From Aeromicrobium massiliense JC14 (GTDB lineage: Bacteria > Actinomycetota > Actinomycetes > Propionibacteriales > Nocardioidaceae), in assembly GCF_000312105.1 (NCBI RefSeq), contig NZ_HE978636.1:1225652-1289651 (forward strand): a stretch of DNA of 64,000 nucleotides. Direction: 5' to 3'. Positions 25,718 to 34,099 of this stretch are shown piece after piece. The notes below the pieces were generated by a model, which saw only the letters and a program-made list of their open reading frames with translations, was not told where the DNA came from and searched no databases. Each line of letters begins with the position of its first letter. The stretch's first letter is position 1. Both the position numbers and the translations under genes were made by a program.

Positions 25718-26473
25718 TCAGCGCGGGGGCATGCGCAGGGCGCCGTCCATGCGCACGACCTCGCCGTTGAGGTAGTCGTGCTCGACCAGGAACGTCGCCA
25801 GCTGGGCGTACTCCTCGGGACGGGCGAGGCGCTGCGGGAACGGCACGCCGGCGGCGAGCCCGGCGCGGAACTCGTCCGAGACGGTGGCCAGCATGGGCGT
25901 CTCGACGATGCCCGGGGCGATGGTGTTGACCCGGATGCCGTGCTGCGCGAGGTCGCGCGCGGCCGGCAGGGTCAGGCCGACGACGCCGCCCTTGGACGAC
26001 GCGTAAGCGGCCTGGCCGACCTGGCCGTCGAACGCCGCGATCGAGGCCGTGTTGACCACGACGCCGCGCTGACCGTCCTCGAGCGGCTCGGTCTCGGCGA
26101 TCTTCTCCGCCGCCAGCGTCATGACGGTGAACGTGCCGACCAGGTTGATCTCGACGACCTTGCGATACAGCGAGAGGTCGTGCGTGCCGCGCTTGCCGAG
26201 GATGCGGGCGGACGGCCCGATGCCGGCGCAGCTCACGGCCACGCGCAGCGGAGCGGCCTCGGCGGCGGTCGCCACGGCGGCACGCACCTCCTCCTCGCTC
26301 GTCACGTCGGCAGCCAGGTAGGTGACGCCGTCGACCTGCGGGGCGTCCGCGATCGATCCGGGCAGGTCGAGCGCGAACACGTGCGCGCCCTTCTCGGCGA
26401 AGGCGCGGGCGGTGGCGGCGCCGAGGCCCGAGGCCCCGCCCGTGACGATGGCGGCGTTGCCGGTGAGCTGCAT
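25718..26473 (-). CDS. SDR oxidoreductase, 3-hydroxyacyl-CoA dehydrogenase type
   Basis: A 251-residue short-chain dehydrogenase: NAD site TGGASGLG (about 11-18), catalytic Ser in NTASIAAFDG and Y-A-S-S-K. The sequence resembles the HSD17B10/type II 3-hydroxyacyl-CoA dehydrogenase group (AAFDGQVGQAAYASSKGG and an IAPGIVETPML loop). It starts 20 bp after the acyl-CoA dehydrogenase stop in the same direction, so the two likely act in one beta-oxidation operon. NAD+ is favoured by an Asp after beta-2 (ALDLPG). Confidence 0.9.
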   Translation of the reverse strand: MQLTGNAAIVTGGASGLGAATARAFAEKGAHVFALDLPGSIADAPQVDGVTYLAADVTSEEEVRAAVATAAEAAPLRVAVSCAGIGPSARILGKRGTHDLSLYRKVVEINLVGTFTVMTLAAEKIAETEPLEDGQRGVVVNTASIAAFDGQVGQAAYASSKGGVVGLTLPAARDLAQHGIRVNTIAPGIVETPMLATVSDEFRAGLAAGVPFPQRLARPEEYAQLATFLVEHDYLNGEVVRMDGALRMPPR

Positions 26474-26492
26474 GTCTCTCCTGTCGGGGTGG

Positions 26493-27635
26493 TCAGCGCG
26501 CCAGGTGGCGGCTGATGACGAGTCGCTGGATCTGGTTGGTGCCCTCGAAGATCTGCATGACCTTCGTCTCGCGCATGTAGCGCTCGGCCGGGAAGTCCTT
26601 CGTGTAGCCGGCGCCGCCGAGCACCTGGACGGCGTCGGTCGTCACCTTCATCGCGTTGTCGGTGGCGACCAGCTTGGCCACGGACGCCTGCCGGCCGTAG
26701 GGCCGTCCGGCGTCCTTGAGCCGGGCGGCGTGCAGGTACGTGGCGCGGGCGGACTCGACGGCGGCAGCCATGTCGGCCAGCACGAAGGCCAGCCCCTGGT
26801 GGTCGATGATCGCCTTGCCGAAGGCCTCGCGCTCCTTCGCGTAGCGGACGGCCAGGTCGAGCGCGCCCTGGGCCACGCCGGTGGCGACGGCGGCGATGCC
26901 GAGCCGTCCGGCGTCCAGGCCGGCGAGCGCGATCGACAGGCCCTGGCCCTCCTCGCCCACGCGGCGCTCGAGCGGCACCCGCACGTCGTCGAGCAGCATG
27001 GTGGCCGTCGTGGACGACATGAGGCCCATCTTGTCCTCGGGCACGTCGGCGCTGAGCCCCTCGGCGTCCGCGGGCACGAGGAAGCAGCTGATGCCGCGGC
27101 CGCCGTCGTCGGACGTGCGGGCCATGACGGTGTAGAAGTCGGCCTCGCCGCCGTGGGTGGTCCAGGCCTTGGCGCCGTTGAGCACGTACTCGTCGCCGTC
27201 GCGGACGGCGCGGGTGCGCATCGCGGCCGGGTCCGAGCCCGCGTGCGCCTCGGACAGGCAGTACGCGCCGAGCTGGTCGCCGCCGAGCATGTCGGGCAGC
27301 CACCGCTCCTGCTGCTCCGGGGTGCCGGCGGTGAACAGCGGGAAGCTCGACAGCGCGTGCACGCTCGTGCCGACGCCCACGGCGGCCCACGCGGTGGCGA
27401 TCTCCTCGACCACCTGCAGGTAGACCTCGTAGGGCTGGCCGGCGCCGCCGACCTCCTCGGGGTAGGGCAGGCCGAGCAGTCCGGCGCGGCCGAGCGTGCG
27501 GAAGACGTCGCGCGGGAAGGTGTGGCTGCGCTCGGCCTCGTCGACACGCGGACGCAGCTCCTTGTCGACGATGCTGCGGGTCAGCTCGACCAGGTCGGCG
27601 GACTCGGGGGTGGGCATGAGCCGGTCGGCGGGCAT
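26493..27635 (-). CDS. Acyl-CoA dehydrogenase
   Basis: A 380-residue FAD enzyme. Typical segments: AYCLSEAHAGSDPAAM and WTTHGGEADFY (FAD and substrate contacts), GLDAGRLGIAAVATGVAQ, YAKEREAFGKAI and the terminal FEGTNQIQRLVISRHLAR with the catalytic Glu of the short/medium-chain group. It introduces the alpha-beta double bond of acyl-CoA thioesters. ATG at 27635 has AGGAG at good spacing; ATG at 27617 is a possible shorter start. It diverges from an acyl-CoA ligase across a palindromic operator. Confidence 0.93.
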   Translation of the reverse strand: MPADRLMPTPESADLVELTRSIVDKELRPRVDEAERSHTFPRDVFRTLGRAGLLGLPYPEEVGGAGQPYEVYLQVVEEIATAWAAVGVGTSVHALSSFPLFTAGTPEQQERWLPDMLGGDQLGAYCLSEAHAGSDPAAMRTRAVRDGDEYVLNGAKAWTTHGGEADFYTVMARTSDDGGRGISCFLVPADAEGLSADVPEDKMGLMSSTTATMLLDDVRVPLERRVGEEGQGLSIALAGLDAGRLGIAAVATGVAQGALDLAVRYAKEREAFGKAIIDHQGLAFVLADMAAAVESARATYLHAARLKDAGRPYGRQASVAKLVATDNAMKVTTDAVQVLGGAGYTKDFPAERYMRETKVMQIFEGTNQIQRLVISRHLAR

Positions 27636-27703
27636 GCGGGCTCCTCTCGGCGGACGGTCGGCGCGGGCGGGCGCCGGGTGGGAGCGCGAGGCTCCCGCAG
27701 TGA

Positions 27704-27722
27704 TACTAGGACGTCCTAGCAT
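27704..27722. promoter_or_regulatory. Divergent promoters with palindromic operator CTAGGACGTCCTAG
   Basis: A perfect 14-bp palindrome (27706-27719) overlaps two opposing -10 elements: TAGCAT (27717-27722), 6 nt before the leaderless ligase ATG, and TAGTAT on the other strand (27709-27704) for the acyl-CoA dehydrogenase. A TetR-like fatty-acid repressor bound here would shut both genes. Confidence 0.65.
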
Positions 27723-27728
27723 GCGTCC

Positions 27729-29243
27729 ATGACCGATCCTCGCTCCAGCACCGTCGACGGCCTCGTCCGGCGCAGCGCCCGCCGCACCCCGGACCGCACC
27801 GCGCTGCACTTCCAGGACCGCGCCTGGACGTACGCCGAGCTCGACGCCGCGGTCAGCCGCACCGCGCGGCTGCTGCTCGACCTCGGGCTCGAGCGCGGCG
27901 ACCGGGTCGCCGCCTACGGCAAGAACTCCGACGCCTACCTGCTCGCCTTCCTCGGCTGCGCCCGCGCCGGGCTCGTGCACGTGCCGGTCAACTTCGCGCT
28001 GACGGGGGAGGAGCTGGCCTACCTGGTGCAGCAGTCCGGCGCGCGGGCGGTGCTGCTCGACCCGGCCCTGCGACCGACGCTCGAGGGTGCCGGCCTGACG
28101 CTCGACCACGTCCTCGCGCTGCGCGACGAGGACGGCTCGTTGCTCGAGCAGGTGGGCGCCGGCGACGTGCCCGAGCTGGACGTCGACGTGGCCGACACGG
28201 ACCTGGTGCAGCTGCTCTACACGTCCGGCACCACGTCCAAGCCCAAGGGCGCGATGATGACCCACCGCGCGCTCGTCCACGAGTACCTGTCGAGCATCAC
28301 CGCCCTGGACTTCGCCCCCGGCGACGAGCCGCTGCACGCGATGCCGCTCTACCACTCGGCCGGCATGCACGTGTTCCTCGTGCCGTACCTGGCCATCGGC
28401 GCGACGAACCACCTGGTCGAGGCGCCGGTGGTGCCCGAGGTGCTGGCGCTGGTCGAGGAGCGGAGCATCGGCTCGCTCTTCCTGGCCCCGACGGTCTGGG
28501 TTCCGCTGGCCAACCACGACGACTTCGGCACGCGCGACCTGTCCAGCCTGCGCAAGGCGTACTACGGGGCCTCGATCATGCCCACGCCCGTGCTGAAGCG
28601 GCTGCAGGACGCCCTGCCCGGTCTGGGCTTCTACAACTGCTTCGGCCAGTCCGAGATCGGTCCGCTGGCCACCGTGCTGCGTCCCGAGGAGCACGCCGAG
28701 CGTCCCGACTCGGCCGGACGTCCGGTGCTGTTCGTCGAGACGCGGGTCGTTGACGCCGACGGGCACGACGTCCCGCCGGGCACGCCCGGCGAGGTCGTCT
28801 ACCGCTCGCCCCAGCTGTGCGCGGGCTACTGGGACAAGCCCGACGAGACGGCCGAGGCGTTCACCGGCGACTGGTTCCACTCCGGCGACCTCGTCGTGCA
28901 GGACGAGCAGGGCTTCCTCGCCGTCGTCGACCGGATCAAGGACGTCATCAACACCGGCGGCGTGCTGGTCGCGTCGCGCGAGGTCGAGGACGTCCTCTAC
29001 ACGCATCCGGCGGTCGCGGAGGTGGCCGTGATCGGCACCCCGGACGAGCGCTGGATCGAGGCGGTCACCGCCGTCGTCGTCACCAAGGCGGACGTGACCG
29101 AGGCCGAGCTCGTCGCCCACGCCAAGCAGCACCTGGCCGGCTACAAGATCCCCAAGCGCGTCCACCTCGTGCCCGAGCTGCCGCGCAACCAGTCGGGCAA
29201 GCTGCTCAAGCGCGTCCTCCGCGACGAGCTCACCCAGGCCTAG
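27729..29243 (+). CDS. Fatty-acyl-CoA synthetase (AMP-forming ligase)
   Basis: A 504-residue ANL-superfamily enzyme. P-loop LLYTSGTTSKPKGAMMTHR, A5-like YNCFGQSEIGP, GDLVVQDEQGF and DRIKDVINTGG, and the catalytic Lys in NQSGKLLKRVLRDEL. It activates fatty acids to acyl-AMP and then acyl-CoA. It probably supplies the divergent acyl-CoA dehydrogenase and SDR. The ATG follows the -10 by 6 nt, so the mRNA is predicted leaderless. Chain length is not predictable. Confidence 0.93.
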   Translation: MTDPRSSTVDGLVRRSARRTPDRTALHFQDRAWTYAELDAAVSRTARLLLDLGLERGDRVAAYGKNSDAYLLAFLGCARAGLVHVPVNFALTGEELAYLVQQSGARAVLLDPALRPTLEGAGLTLDHVLALRDEDGSLLEQVGAGDVPELDVDVADTDLVQLLYTSGTTSKPKGAMMTHRALVHEYLSSITALDFAPGDEPLHAMPLYHSAGMHVFLVPYLAIGATNHLVEAPVVPEVLALVEERSIGSLFLAPTVWVPLANHDDFGTRDLSSLRKAYYGASIMPTPVLKRLQDALPGLGFYNCFGQSEIGPLATVLRPEEHAERPDSAGRPVLFVETRVVDADGHDVPPGTPGEVVYRSPQLCAGYWDKPDETAEAFTGDWFHSGDLVVQDEQGFLAVVDRIKDVINTGGVLVASREVEDVLYTHPAVAEVAVIGTPDERWIEAVTAVVVTKADVTEAELVAHAKQHLAGYKIPKRVHLVPELPRNQSGKLLKRVLRDELTQA

Positions 29244-29246
29244 CGC

Positions 29247-29315
29247 CGCCGCGAAGTGTGAAGGAATCGACCTGTCTAGCCGGAGAACAGGTTCATTCCT
29301 CCACACATCGCGGCG
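29247..29315. repeat. Long GTGTGA hairpin (copy 1)
   Basis: 29247-29267 pairs with 29295-29315 (21 bp, two mismatches), with an inner ACCTGT/ACAGGT helix. It separates convergent genes. It shares the outer CGCGA-N-GTGTGAAG / CACACATC-CGCG pattern with the copy at 42312-42389, while the inner stem sequence differs. Confidence 0.75.
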
Positions 29316-29336
29316 GACGCCCCACCGGGGTGAGGC

Positions 29337-30086
29337 TCAGTCGAGGGAGGTGCGGTGCACCTTGTGCTGCGCGGCCTGGGCGACCGGCTTGATGACCAGC
29401 TTGTCGACGTCCACGTGGGCGGGCAGCGACGCCACCCAGCGGATCGCCTCGGCGACGTCCTCGGCGACGAGCGGCTCGGCGACGCCCTCGTAGACCTTGC
29501 CGGCGGCGGCCGCGTCGCCGCCGAAGCGGTTGAGCGCGAACTCGTCGGTGCGCACCATGCCCGGCGCGATCTCGGTGACCCGCACCGGCAGGCCGTTGAG
29601 CTCCAGCCGCAGCGTCTCGGTCATGACCTTCACCGCGTGCTTGGCCGCCGTGTAGCCGCCGCCCCCCTCGTAGGCGGTGAAGCCCGCCGTCGAGCCGACG
29701 TTCACCAGCAGTCCCGCGCCCGACGCCACGAGGGCGTCGACCAGGGCCTGGGTGACCTGCAGCGTGCCGATGACGTTGCTCTCGTACATGTCGCGCCACG
29801 CCTGCGGGTCGGCCTTGGCGACCGGGTCCAGGCCGATCGCGCCACCGGCGTTGTTGACCAGGACGTCCAGCCGCGGGCCGACCTGCTCGGCCAGCGCGGC
29901 GACCGACGTGGGATCGGTGACGTCGCAGACGACGGCGGTGCCGCCGATCTCGGTGGCGAGCGCCTCGACGCGCTCCTGACGGCGCGCGGCGCAGTAGACG
30001 TGGAAGCCGTCCCCGGCCAGGGCGCGGGCGGTCGCGGCGCCGATGCCGCTGCTGGCGCCGGTGACGACGGCGGTGCGGGTGCTCAT
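29337..30086 (-). CDS. SDR-family oxidoreductase (serine/3-hydroxy acid dehydrogenase-like)
   Basis: A 249-residue short-chain dehydrogenase: TGASSGIG (about 10-17), NNAGGAIG, catalytic Ser in NVGSTAGF, Y-T-A-A-K, and PGMVRTDEFALNRFGGD, close to the YdfG-type NADP-dependent 3-hydroxy acid/serine dehydrogenases. Arg residues after beta-2 (AARRQERVE) favour NADP(H). The ATG at 30086 has GGGAG upstream. It diverges from mshA. The substrate is uncertain. Confidence 0.88.
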   Translation of the reverse strand: MSTRTAVVTGASSGIGAATARALAGDGFHVYCAARRQERVEALATEIGGTAVVCDVTDPTSVAALAEQVGPRLDVLVNNAGGAIGLDPVAKADPQAWRDMYESNVIGTLQVTQALVDALVASGAGLLVNVGSTAGFTAYEGGGGYTAAKHAVKVMTETLRLELNGLPVRVTEIAPGMVRTDEFALNRFGGDAAAAGKVYEGVAEPLVAEDVAEAIRWVASLPAHVDVDKLVIKPVAQAAQHKVHRTSLD

Positions 30087-30158
30087 GGGCTCATGCTCCC
30101 AGACGCCCTCGCCGTGCCGAGGTGGGACGCGGTGGGATGATGGGAGGCCGAAGGCGAG

Positions 30159-31415
30159 GTGCTGATGATCCGACGGGTCGCGATGCTCTCGGCGCACACC
30201 TCCCCGCTGGAGCAGCCGGGGGACGGGGACGCCGGCGGCATGAACGTGTACGTGCTCGAGCTGTCCCGACGGCTCGCCGCGCGCGGCGTGGAGGTCGACA
30301 TCTTCACGCGCGCCACGTCGTCCAGCCAGCCCGAGGTCCACGACGCCTTCGAGGGGGTCCGCGTCCACCACGTCGCCGCGGGGCCGTTCGAGGGCCTGAC
30401 GAAGAACGACCTGCCGGCGCAGATGTGCTCGTTCGTGCGTGACGTGCTGCGCGCCGAGGTCGAGAACGGGCCGGGCACGTTCGACGTCGTCCACTCGCAC
30501 TACTGGCTGTCCGGCCAGGTGGGCACGGTCGCCGCGGAGCGCTGGTCGGTGCCGCTGGTGCACACGATGCACACGATGGCCAAGGTCAAGAACGCCCGGC
30601 TCGCCGAGGGCGACGCCCCCGAGCCGATCGGTCGCGTGCGCGGCGAGGAGGAGATCGTCCGGCTCGCCGACCGGCTCGTGGCCAACACCGAGGAGGAGGC
30701 CGCCGAGCTCGTCGGTCTCTACGAGGCCGACCCGGCCCAGGTCGTGGTCGTGCACCCCGGCGTCGACCTCGACGTCTTCCGCGCCGACCGGTCCGAGACC
30801 GCGCGCACCGCGCTGGGCCTGGTTGACGACGCCGTCGTGCTCCTGTTCGCCGGACGCATCCAGCCGCTCAAGGCGCCGGACGTGCTGCTGCGTGCCGTCG
30901 CGGTGCTGCTGGAGCGCGACCCGTCGCTGCGCGAGCGCCTGGTCGTCCCGGTCGTCGGGGGAGCGTCGGGCTCGGGCCTGGACGCCCCGGACGCGCTCGC
31001 CGACCTGTCGCGCGAGCTGGGCCTGGACGACGTCGTGCGGTTCGAGCCGCCGGTGCGCCAGGACGTGCTGGCCGACTGGTACGCCGCCGCCACCGCGGTC
31101 TGCGTCCCGTCGTACAACGAGTCGTTCGGCCTCGTCGCGATCGAGGCCCAGGCCTGTGGCACGCCCGTGGTCGCCGCCCGCGTCGGGGGTCTGCCCACCG
31201 CGGTCGCCGACGAGGTCAGCGGGCTGCTCGTCGACGGCCACGACCCGGCCGACTGGGCCGACGCGCTCGAGCGGCTCGTCACCGATCCCGGCCTGGCCGA
31301 CGCCATGGGCCGCAAGGCGGTCGAGCACGCCTCGTCCTTCGGGTGGGAGGCGACCGTGGACCGTACGCTCGAGGTGTACGAGGCGGCGCGCGCCGCCCGG
31401 GAAGGACGTCGATGA
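30159..31415 (+). CDS. mshA: D-inositol-3-phosphate glycosyltransferase (mycothiol synthesis)
   Basis: A 418-residue GT4 enzyme with MshA signatures: [20 protein letters not shown] then [31 protein letters not shown] and [18 protein letters not shown] (donor site Glu). It transfers GlcNAc from UDP-GlcNAc to inositol-3-phosphate, the first step of mycothiol synthesis. Start GTG 30159 or ATG 30165; AAGGCGAG precedes both. The stop overlaps the YbjN gene. The order mshA-YbjN-gpmA-senX3/regX3 matches M. tuberculosis and Streptomyces. Confidence 0.95.
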   Translation: MLMIRRVAMLSAHTSPLEQPGDGDAGGMNVYVLELSRRLAARGVEVDIFTRATSSSQPEVHDAFEGVRVHHVAAGPFEGLTKNDLPAQMCSFVRDVLRAEVENGPGTFDVVHSHYWLSGQVGTVAAERWSVPLVHTMHTMAKVKNARLAEGDAPEPIGRVRGEEEIVRLADRLVANTEEEAAELVGLYEADPAQVVVVHPGVDLDVFRADRSETARTALGLVDDAVVLLFAGRIQPLKAPDVLLRAVAVLLERDPSLRERLVVPVVGGASGSGLDAPDALADLSRELGLDDVVRFEPPVRQDVLADWYAAATAVCVPSYNESFGLVAIEAQACGTPVVAARVGGLPTAVADEVSGLLVDGHDPADWADALERLVTDPGLADAMGRKAVEHASSFGWEATVDRTLEVYEAARAAREGRR

Positions 31416-31915
31416 CCCAGCAGCACGCGGCCGAGGTGGTCCGCGACGCCCTGGAGCGCTCGGGGCTCGAGCACACCGAGCACCGGCCCGGCGCCTTCGA
31501 CGTCGACCTGCCCGGCGAGCGCAAGCTCAAGACCACCGTGCGCCTGGAGGTCGGCCGGCACTCGCTGGCCATCCACGCCTTCGTCGCCCGGCGCCCCGAC
31601 GAGAACCACGAGGCCGTCTACCGCTGGCTGCTGGAGCGCAACCTCAAGCTGTACGGCGTTGCGTTCGCGCTCGACGCGGCCGGCGACGTCTACCTCGACG
31701 GACGCGTGTCGCTGGAATCGGTCACGCCCGACGAGGTCGACCGGCTGCTCGGCTCGGTGCTCACCTACGCCGACGAGTCGTTCAACCCGATCCTCGAGCT
31801 CGGCTTCGAGACCTCGATCCGCAAGGAGTGGGAGTGGCGGCTGTCGCGTGGGGAGTCCACGAAGAACCTGGCGGCGTTCGAGCGCTTCCGCCCCGACGCC
31901 CCGAGCGAGGCGTGA
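31412..31915 (+). CDS. YbjN-domain protein
   Basis: A 167-residue protein of the YbjN family (type III secretion chaperone-like fold), recognised by [27 protein letters not shown] and the late [14 protein letters not shown]. It overlaps mshA by ATGA and is translationally coupled, the same arrangement as Rv0486-Rv0487. No enzymatic motif is present. A role connected with mycothiol is only suggested by position. Confidence 0.85.
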   Translation: MTQQHAAEVVRDALERSGLEHTEHRPGAFDVDLPGERKLKTTVRLEVGRHSLAIHAFVARRPDENHEAVYRWLLERNLKLYGVAFALDAAGDVYLDGRVSLESVTPDEVDRLLGSVLTYADESFNPILELGFETSIRKEWEWRLSRGESTKNLAAFERFRPDAPSEA

Positions 31916-31919
31916 TCGC

Positions 31920-32567
31920 GTGAGGGCCCGTCTGTTCGTCGACGTCACCGACCCCTGGTCCTACGTCGGCACCACCCGCTTCGAGCGCGCCGCCGCCACC
32001 TTCACGATCGTCCGCGGTGAGCCCGTCGACATGGCGCTGCGCGCCTTCCAGCTCGACCCGGACGTGCCGAGCTCCGGTCGCCCGCTGCGCGACGCGCTCG
32101 CGGCCCGGCACGGCGAGCACGAGGCCGACGAGATGCTCGCGCAGGTCAGCGCCGCTGCCCGCATCAGCGGCATCGACCTGAACTTTCACGACGCGATCGA
32201 GGCCAGCTCGTTCGACGCCTGGCGCCTGCTCACCTGGGCCGGCGACGTCGGCGCGGCCGAGCAGCGCGACCTGGCCCACCAGCTGTGGCGGGCGCACCTG
32301 CTCGAGGGCGCGGACGTGTCCGACCCGTTCGTCCTTGCCACCCGGGCGGCCCTCGTCGGGCTCGACCTGGAGACCGCCGAGGCGCTGCTGGCCAGCGACG
32401 AGTACGCCGACCAGGTGCGGCTGCAGGTCGAGGCCGGCCGCGCCGTCAACGTCACGCAGCTGCCGACGGTCGTCGTCGAGGACCGCTGGACGCTGGCCGG
32501 CCTGCACAGCCAGGACGACTACGTGCAGGCGCTCGACGCCATCTACCGCGAGTGGCGCGAGGCGTAG
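31920..32567 (+). CDS. DsbA/FrnE-fold protein lacking the CxxC motif (HCCA isomerase-like)
   Basis: A 215-residue protein with the thioredoxin-like DsbA/FrnE helical-insert architecture. At the active site the expected CPWC is D11-P-W-S14, and the cis-Pro loop is QLPTVVV. A serine at this place is found in 2-hydroxychromene-2-carboxylate isomerases, which use a thiol cofactor instead of CxxC. A mycothiol-dependent isomerase or transferase is therefore possible, and the gene lies just behind mshA. GTG start, 4 bp after the YbjN stop. The substrate is unknown. Confidence 0.75.
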   Translation: MRARLFVDVTDPWSYVGTTRFERAAATFTIVRGEPVDMALRAFQLDPDVPSSGRPLRDALAARHGEHEADEMLAQVSAAARISGIDLNFHDAIEASSFDAWRLLTWAGDVGAAEQRDLAHQLWRAHLLEGADVSDPFVLATRAALVGLDLETAEALLASDEYADQVRLQVEAGRAVNVTQLPTVVVEDRWTLAGLHSQDDYVQALDAIYREWREA

Positions 32568-32614
32568 CCATTCGCTCCCGCGCCGGCGGCGAGCCCGCTC
32601 GATAGGCTCGGGTC

Positions 32615-33361
32615 ATGACCATGAACCTCGTCCTGCTGCGGCACGGCCACAGCGAGTGGAACGCGCTGAACCTGTTCACCGGCTGGGTGGACGTCGACCT
32701 CAACGAGCAGGGCGTCGCCGAGGCCCAGCGGGCGCCGGGCCTGCTGCGCGACGCGGGCCTGCTGCCCGACGTCTCGCACACCTCGCTGCTGCGTCGCGCG
32801 ATCCGCACCTCGCAGATCGTCCTGGACGGCGTCGACCGGCACTGGGTGCCGGTCCGCCGGTCGTGGCGGCTCAACGAGCGCCACTACGGCGCGCTGCAGG
32901 GCAAGGACAAGAAGGCGACGCTGGAGGAGTTCGGCGAGGAGCAGTTCATGCTCTGGCGCCGCTCGTACGACACCCCGCCGCCGGCGCTCGCCGACGACAG
33001 CGAGTTCAGCCAGGCCGGCGACGCCCGCTACGCGATGCTGCCCGACGAGCTGCTGCCGCGCACCGAGTGCCTCAAGGACGTCCTGGAGCGCATGCTGCCG
33101 TACTGGTACGACTCGATCGTCCCGGACCTGCTGGAGCAGAAGACCGTCCTGGTCACCGCGCACGGCAACTCGCTGCGCGCGCTGGTCAAGCACCTCGACG
33201 GCATGAGCGAGGACGCCGTCACCGGGCTCAACATCCCCACCGGCATCCCGCTGCACTACGAGCTGGACGCCGACTTCACGCCGGTCAAGGCCGGCGGCAC
33301 CTACCTCGACCCGGACGCGGCCCAGGCCGCCATCGCCGCGGTCGCCAACCAAGGCCGCTGA
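32615..33361 (+). CDS. gpmA: 2,3-bisphosphoglycerate-dependent phosphoglycerate mutase
   Basis: A 248-residue glycolytic enzyme with [10 protein letters not shown] (phosphohistidine H10), [14 protein letters not shown], and [15 protein letters not shown] (second His). It interconverts 3- and 2-phosphoglycerate. One variation: [24 protein letters not shown] is normal for the family. TAGGCT lies 6 nt before the ATG, so leaderless. The place upstream of senX3-regX3 is conserved in actinobacteria. Confidence 0.95.
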   Translation: MTMNLVLLRHGHSEWNALNLFTGWVDVDLNEQGVAEAQRAPGLLRDAGLLPDVSHTSLLRRAIRTSQIVLDGVDRHWVPVRRSWRLNERHYGALQGKDKKATLEEFGEEQFMLWRRSYDTPPPALADDSEFSQAGDARYAMLPDELLPRTECLKDVLERMLPYWYDSIVPDLLEQKTVLVTAHGNSLRALVKHLDGMSEDAVTGLNIPTGIPLHYELDADFTPVKAGGTYLDPDAAQAAIAAVANQGR

Positions 33362-33377
33362 CCCGGCCGTCGCGCAC

Positions 33378-33407
33378 GAGCGCCCCGAGCCGAGCTCGGG
33401 GGCGCTC
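33378..33407. terminator. Hairpin between gpmA and regX3
   Basis: GAGCGCCCCGAGC pairs with GCTCGGGGGCGCTC (one bulged G) around a 3-nt loop, between convergent genes. Confidence 0.7.
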
Positions 33408-33418
33408 CTGCGTCCGGG

Positions 33419-34099
33419 TCAGGACTCGTACTTGTAGCCCAGGCCGCGCACCGTGACCAGCGTGCGCGGGGCCGCGGGCTCGGGCTCGATCTTGGCCCGC
33501 AGGCGCTTCACGTGGACGTCCAGCGTCTTGGTGTCGCCCACGTAGTCCGAGCCCCACACACGGTCGATCAGCTGGCCCCGGGTCAGCACCCGCCCGGGGT
33601 TGCGCAGGAAGTACTCGAGCAGCTCGAACTCCTTGAGCGGCAGCCGCACCTCGTCGCCGTCGACCGTCACCAGGTGCCGCTCGACGTCCATGCGCACACG
33701 GCCCGCCTCGAGCGCCGCGTCGTCCTCGACCTGGTCGACCACGCCGCGGCGCAGCACCGCCCGGATGCGGGCGACGAGCTCGCGCGGGCTGTACGGCTTG
33801 GTCACGTAGTCGTCGGCGCCGAGCTCGAGCCCGACCACCTTGTCGATCTCGGTGTCCTTCGCGCTGACCATGATGATCGGCACGTGGGACGTCTGCCGGA
33901 TCTGGCGGCACACCTCGGTGCCCGACAGGCCGGGCAGCATCAGGTCGAGCAGGACGATGTCCGCCCCGCCGCGCTCGAACTCGGTCAGGGCGTCGGGACC
34001 GGTCTCGGCGACCGCCACCTCGAAGCCCTCCTTGCGCAGGACGTACGACAGCGCCTCGCTGTAGCTCGCCTCGTCCTCGACCACCAGGACACGGGTCAT
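33419..34099 (-). CDS. regX3: Response regulator RegX3/PhoP (OmpR family)
   Basis: A 226-residue regulator. Receiver domain: acidic EDE at 8-10, phospho-acceptor D52 (VLLDLMLPG), the S/T of MVSAKD and the Lys of VTKPYSPREL. A winged-helix DNA-binding domain ends RTLVTVRGLGYKYES. It responds to phosphate limitation with SenX3. The ATG overlaps the senX3 stop (ATGA), so they are made together. The direct repeats between senX3 and phoU are its likely binding site. Confidence 0.95.
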   Translation of the reverse strand: MTRVLVVEDEASYSEALSYVLRKEGFEVAVAETGPDALTEFERGGADIVLLDLMLPGLSGTEVCRQIRQTSHVPIIMVSAKDTEIDKVVGLELGADDYVTKPYSPRELVARIRAVLRRGVVDQVEDDAALEAGRVRMDVERHLVTVDGDEVRLPLKEFELLEYFLRNPGRVLTRGQLIDRVWGSDYVGDTKTLDVHVKRLRAKIEPEPAAPRTLVTVRGLGYKYES

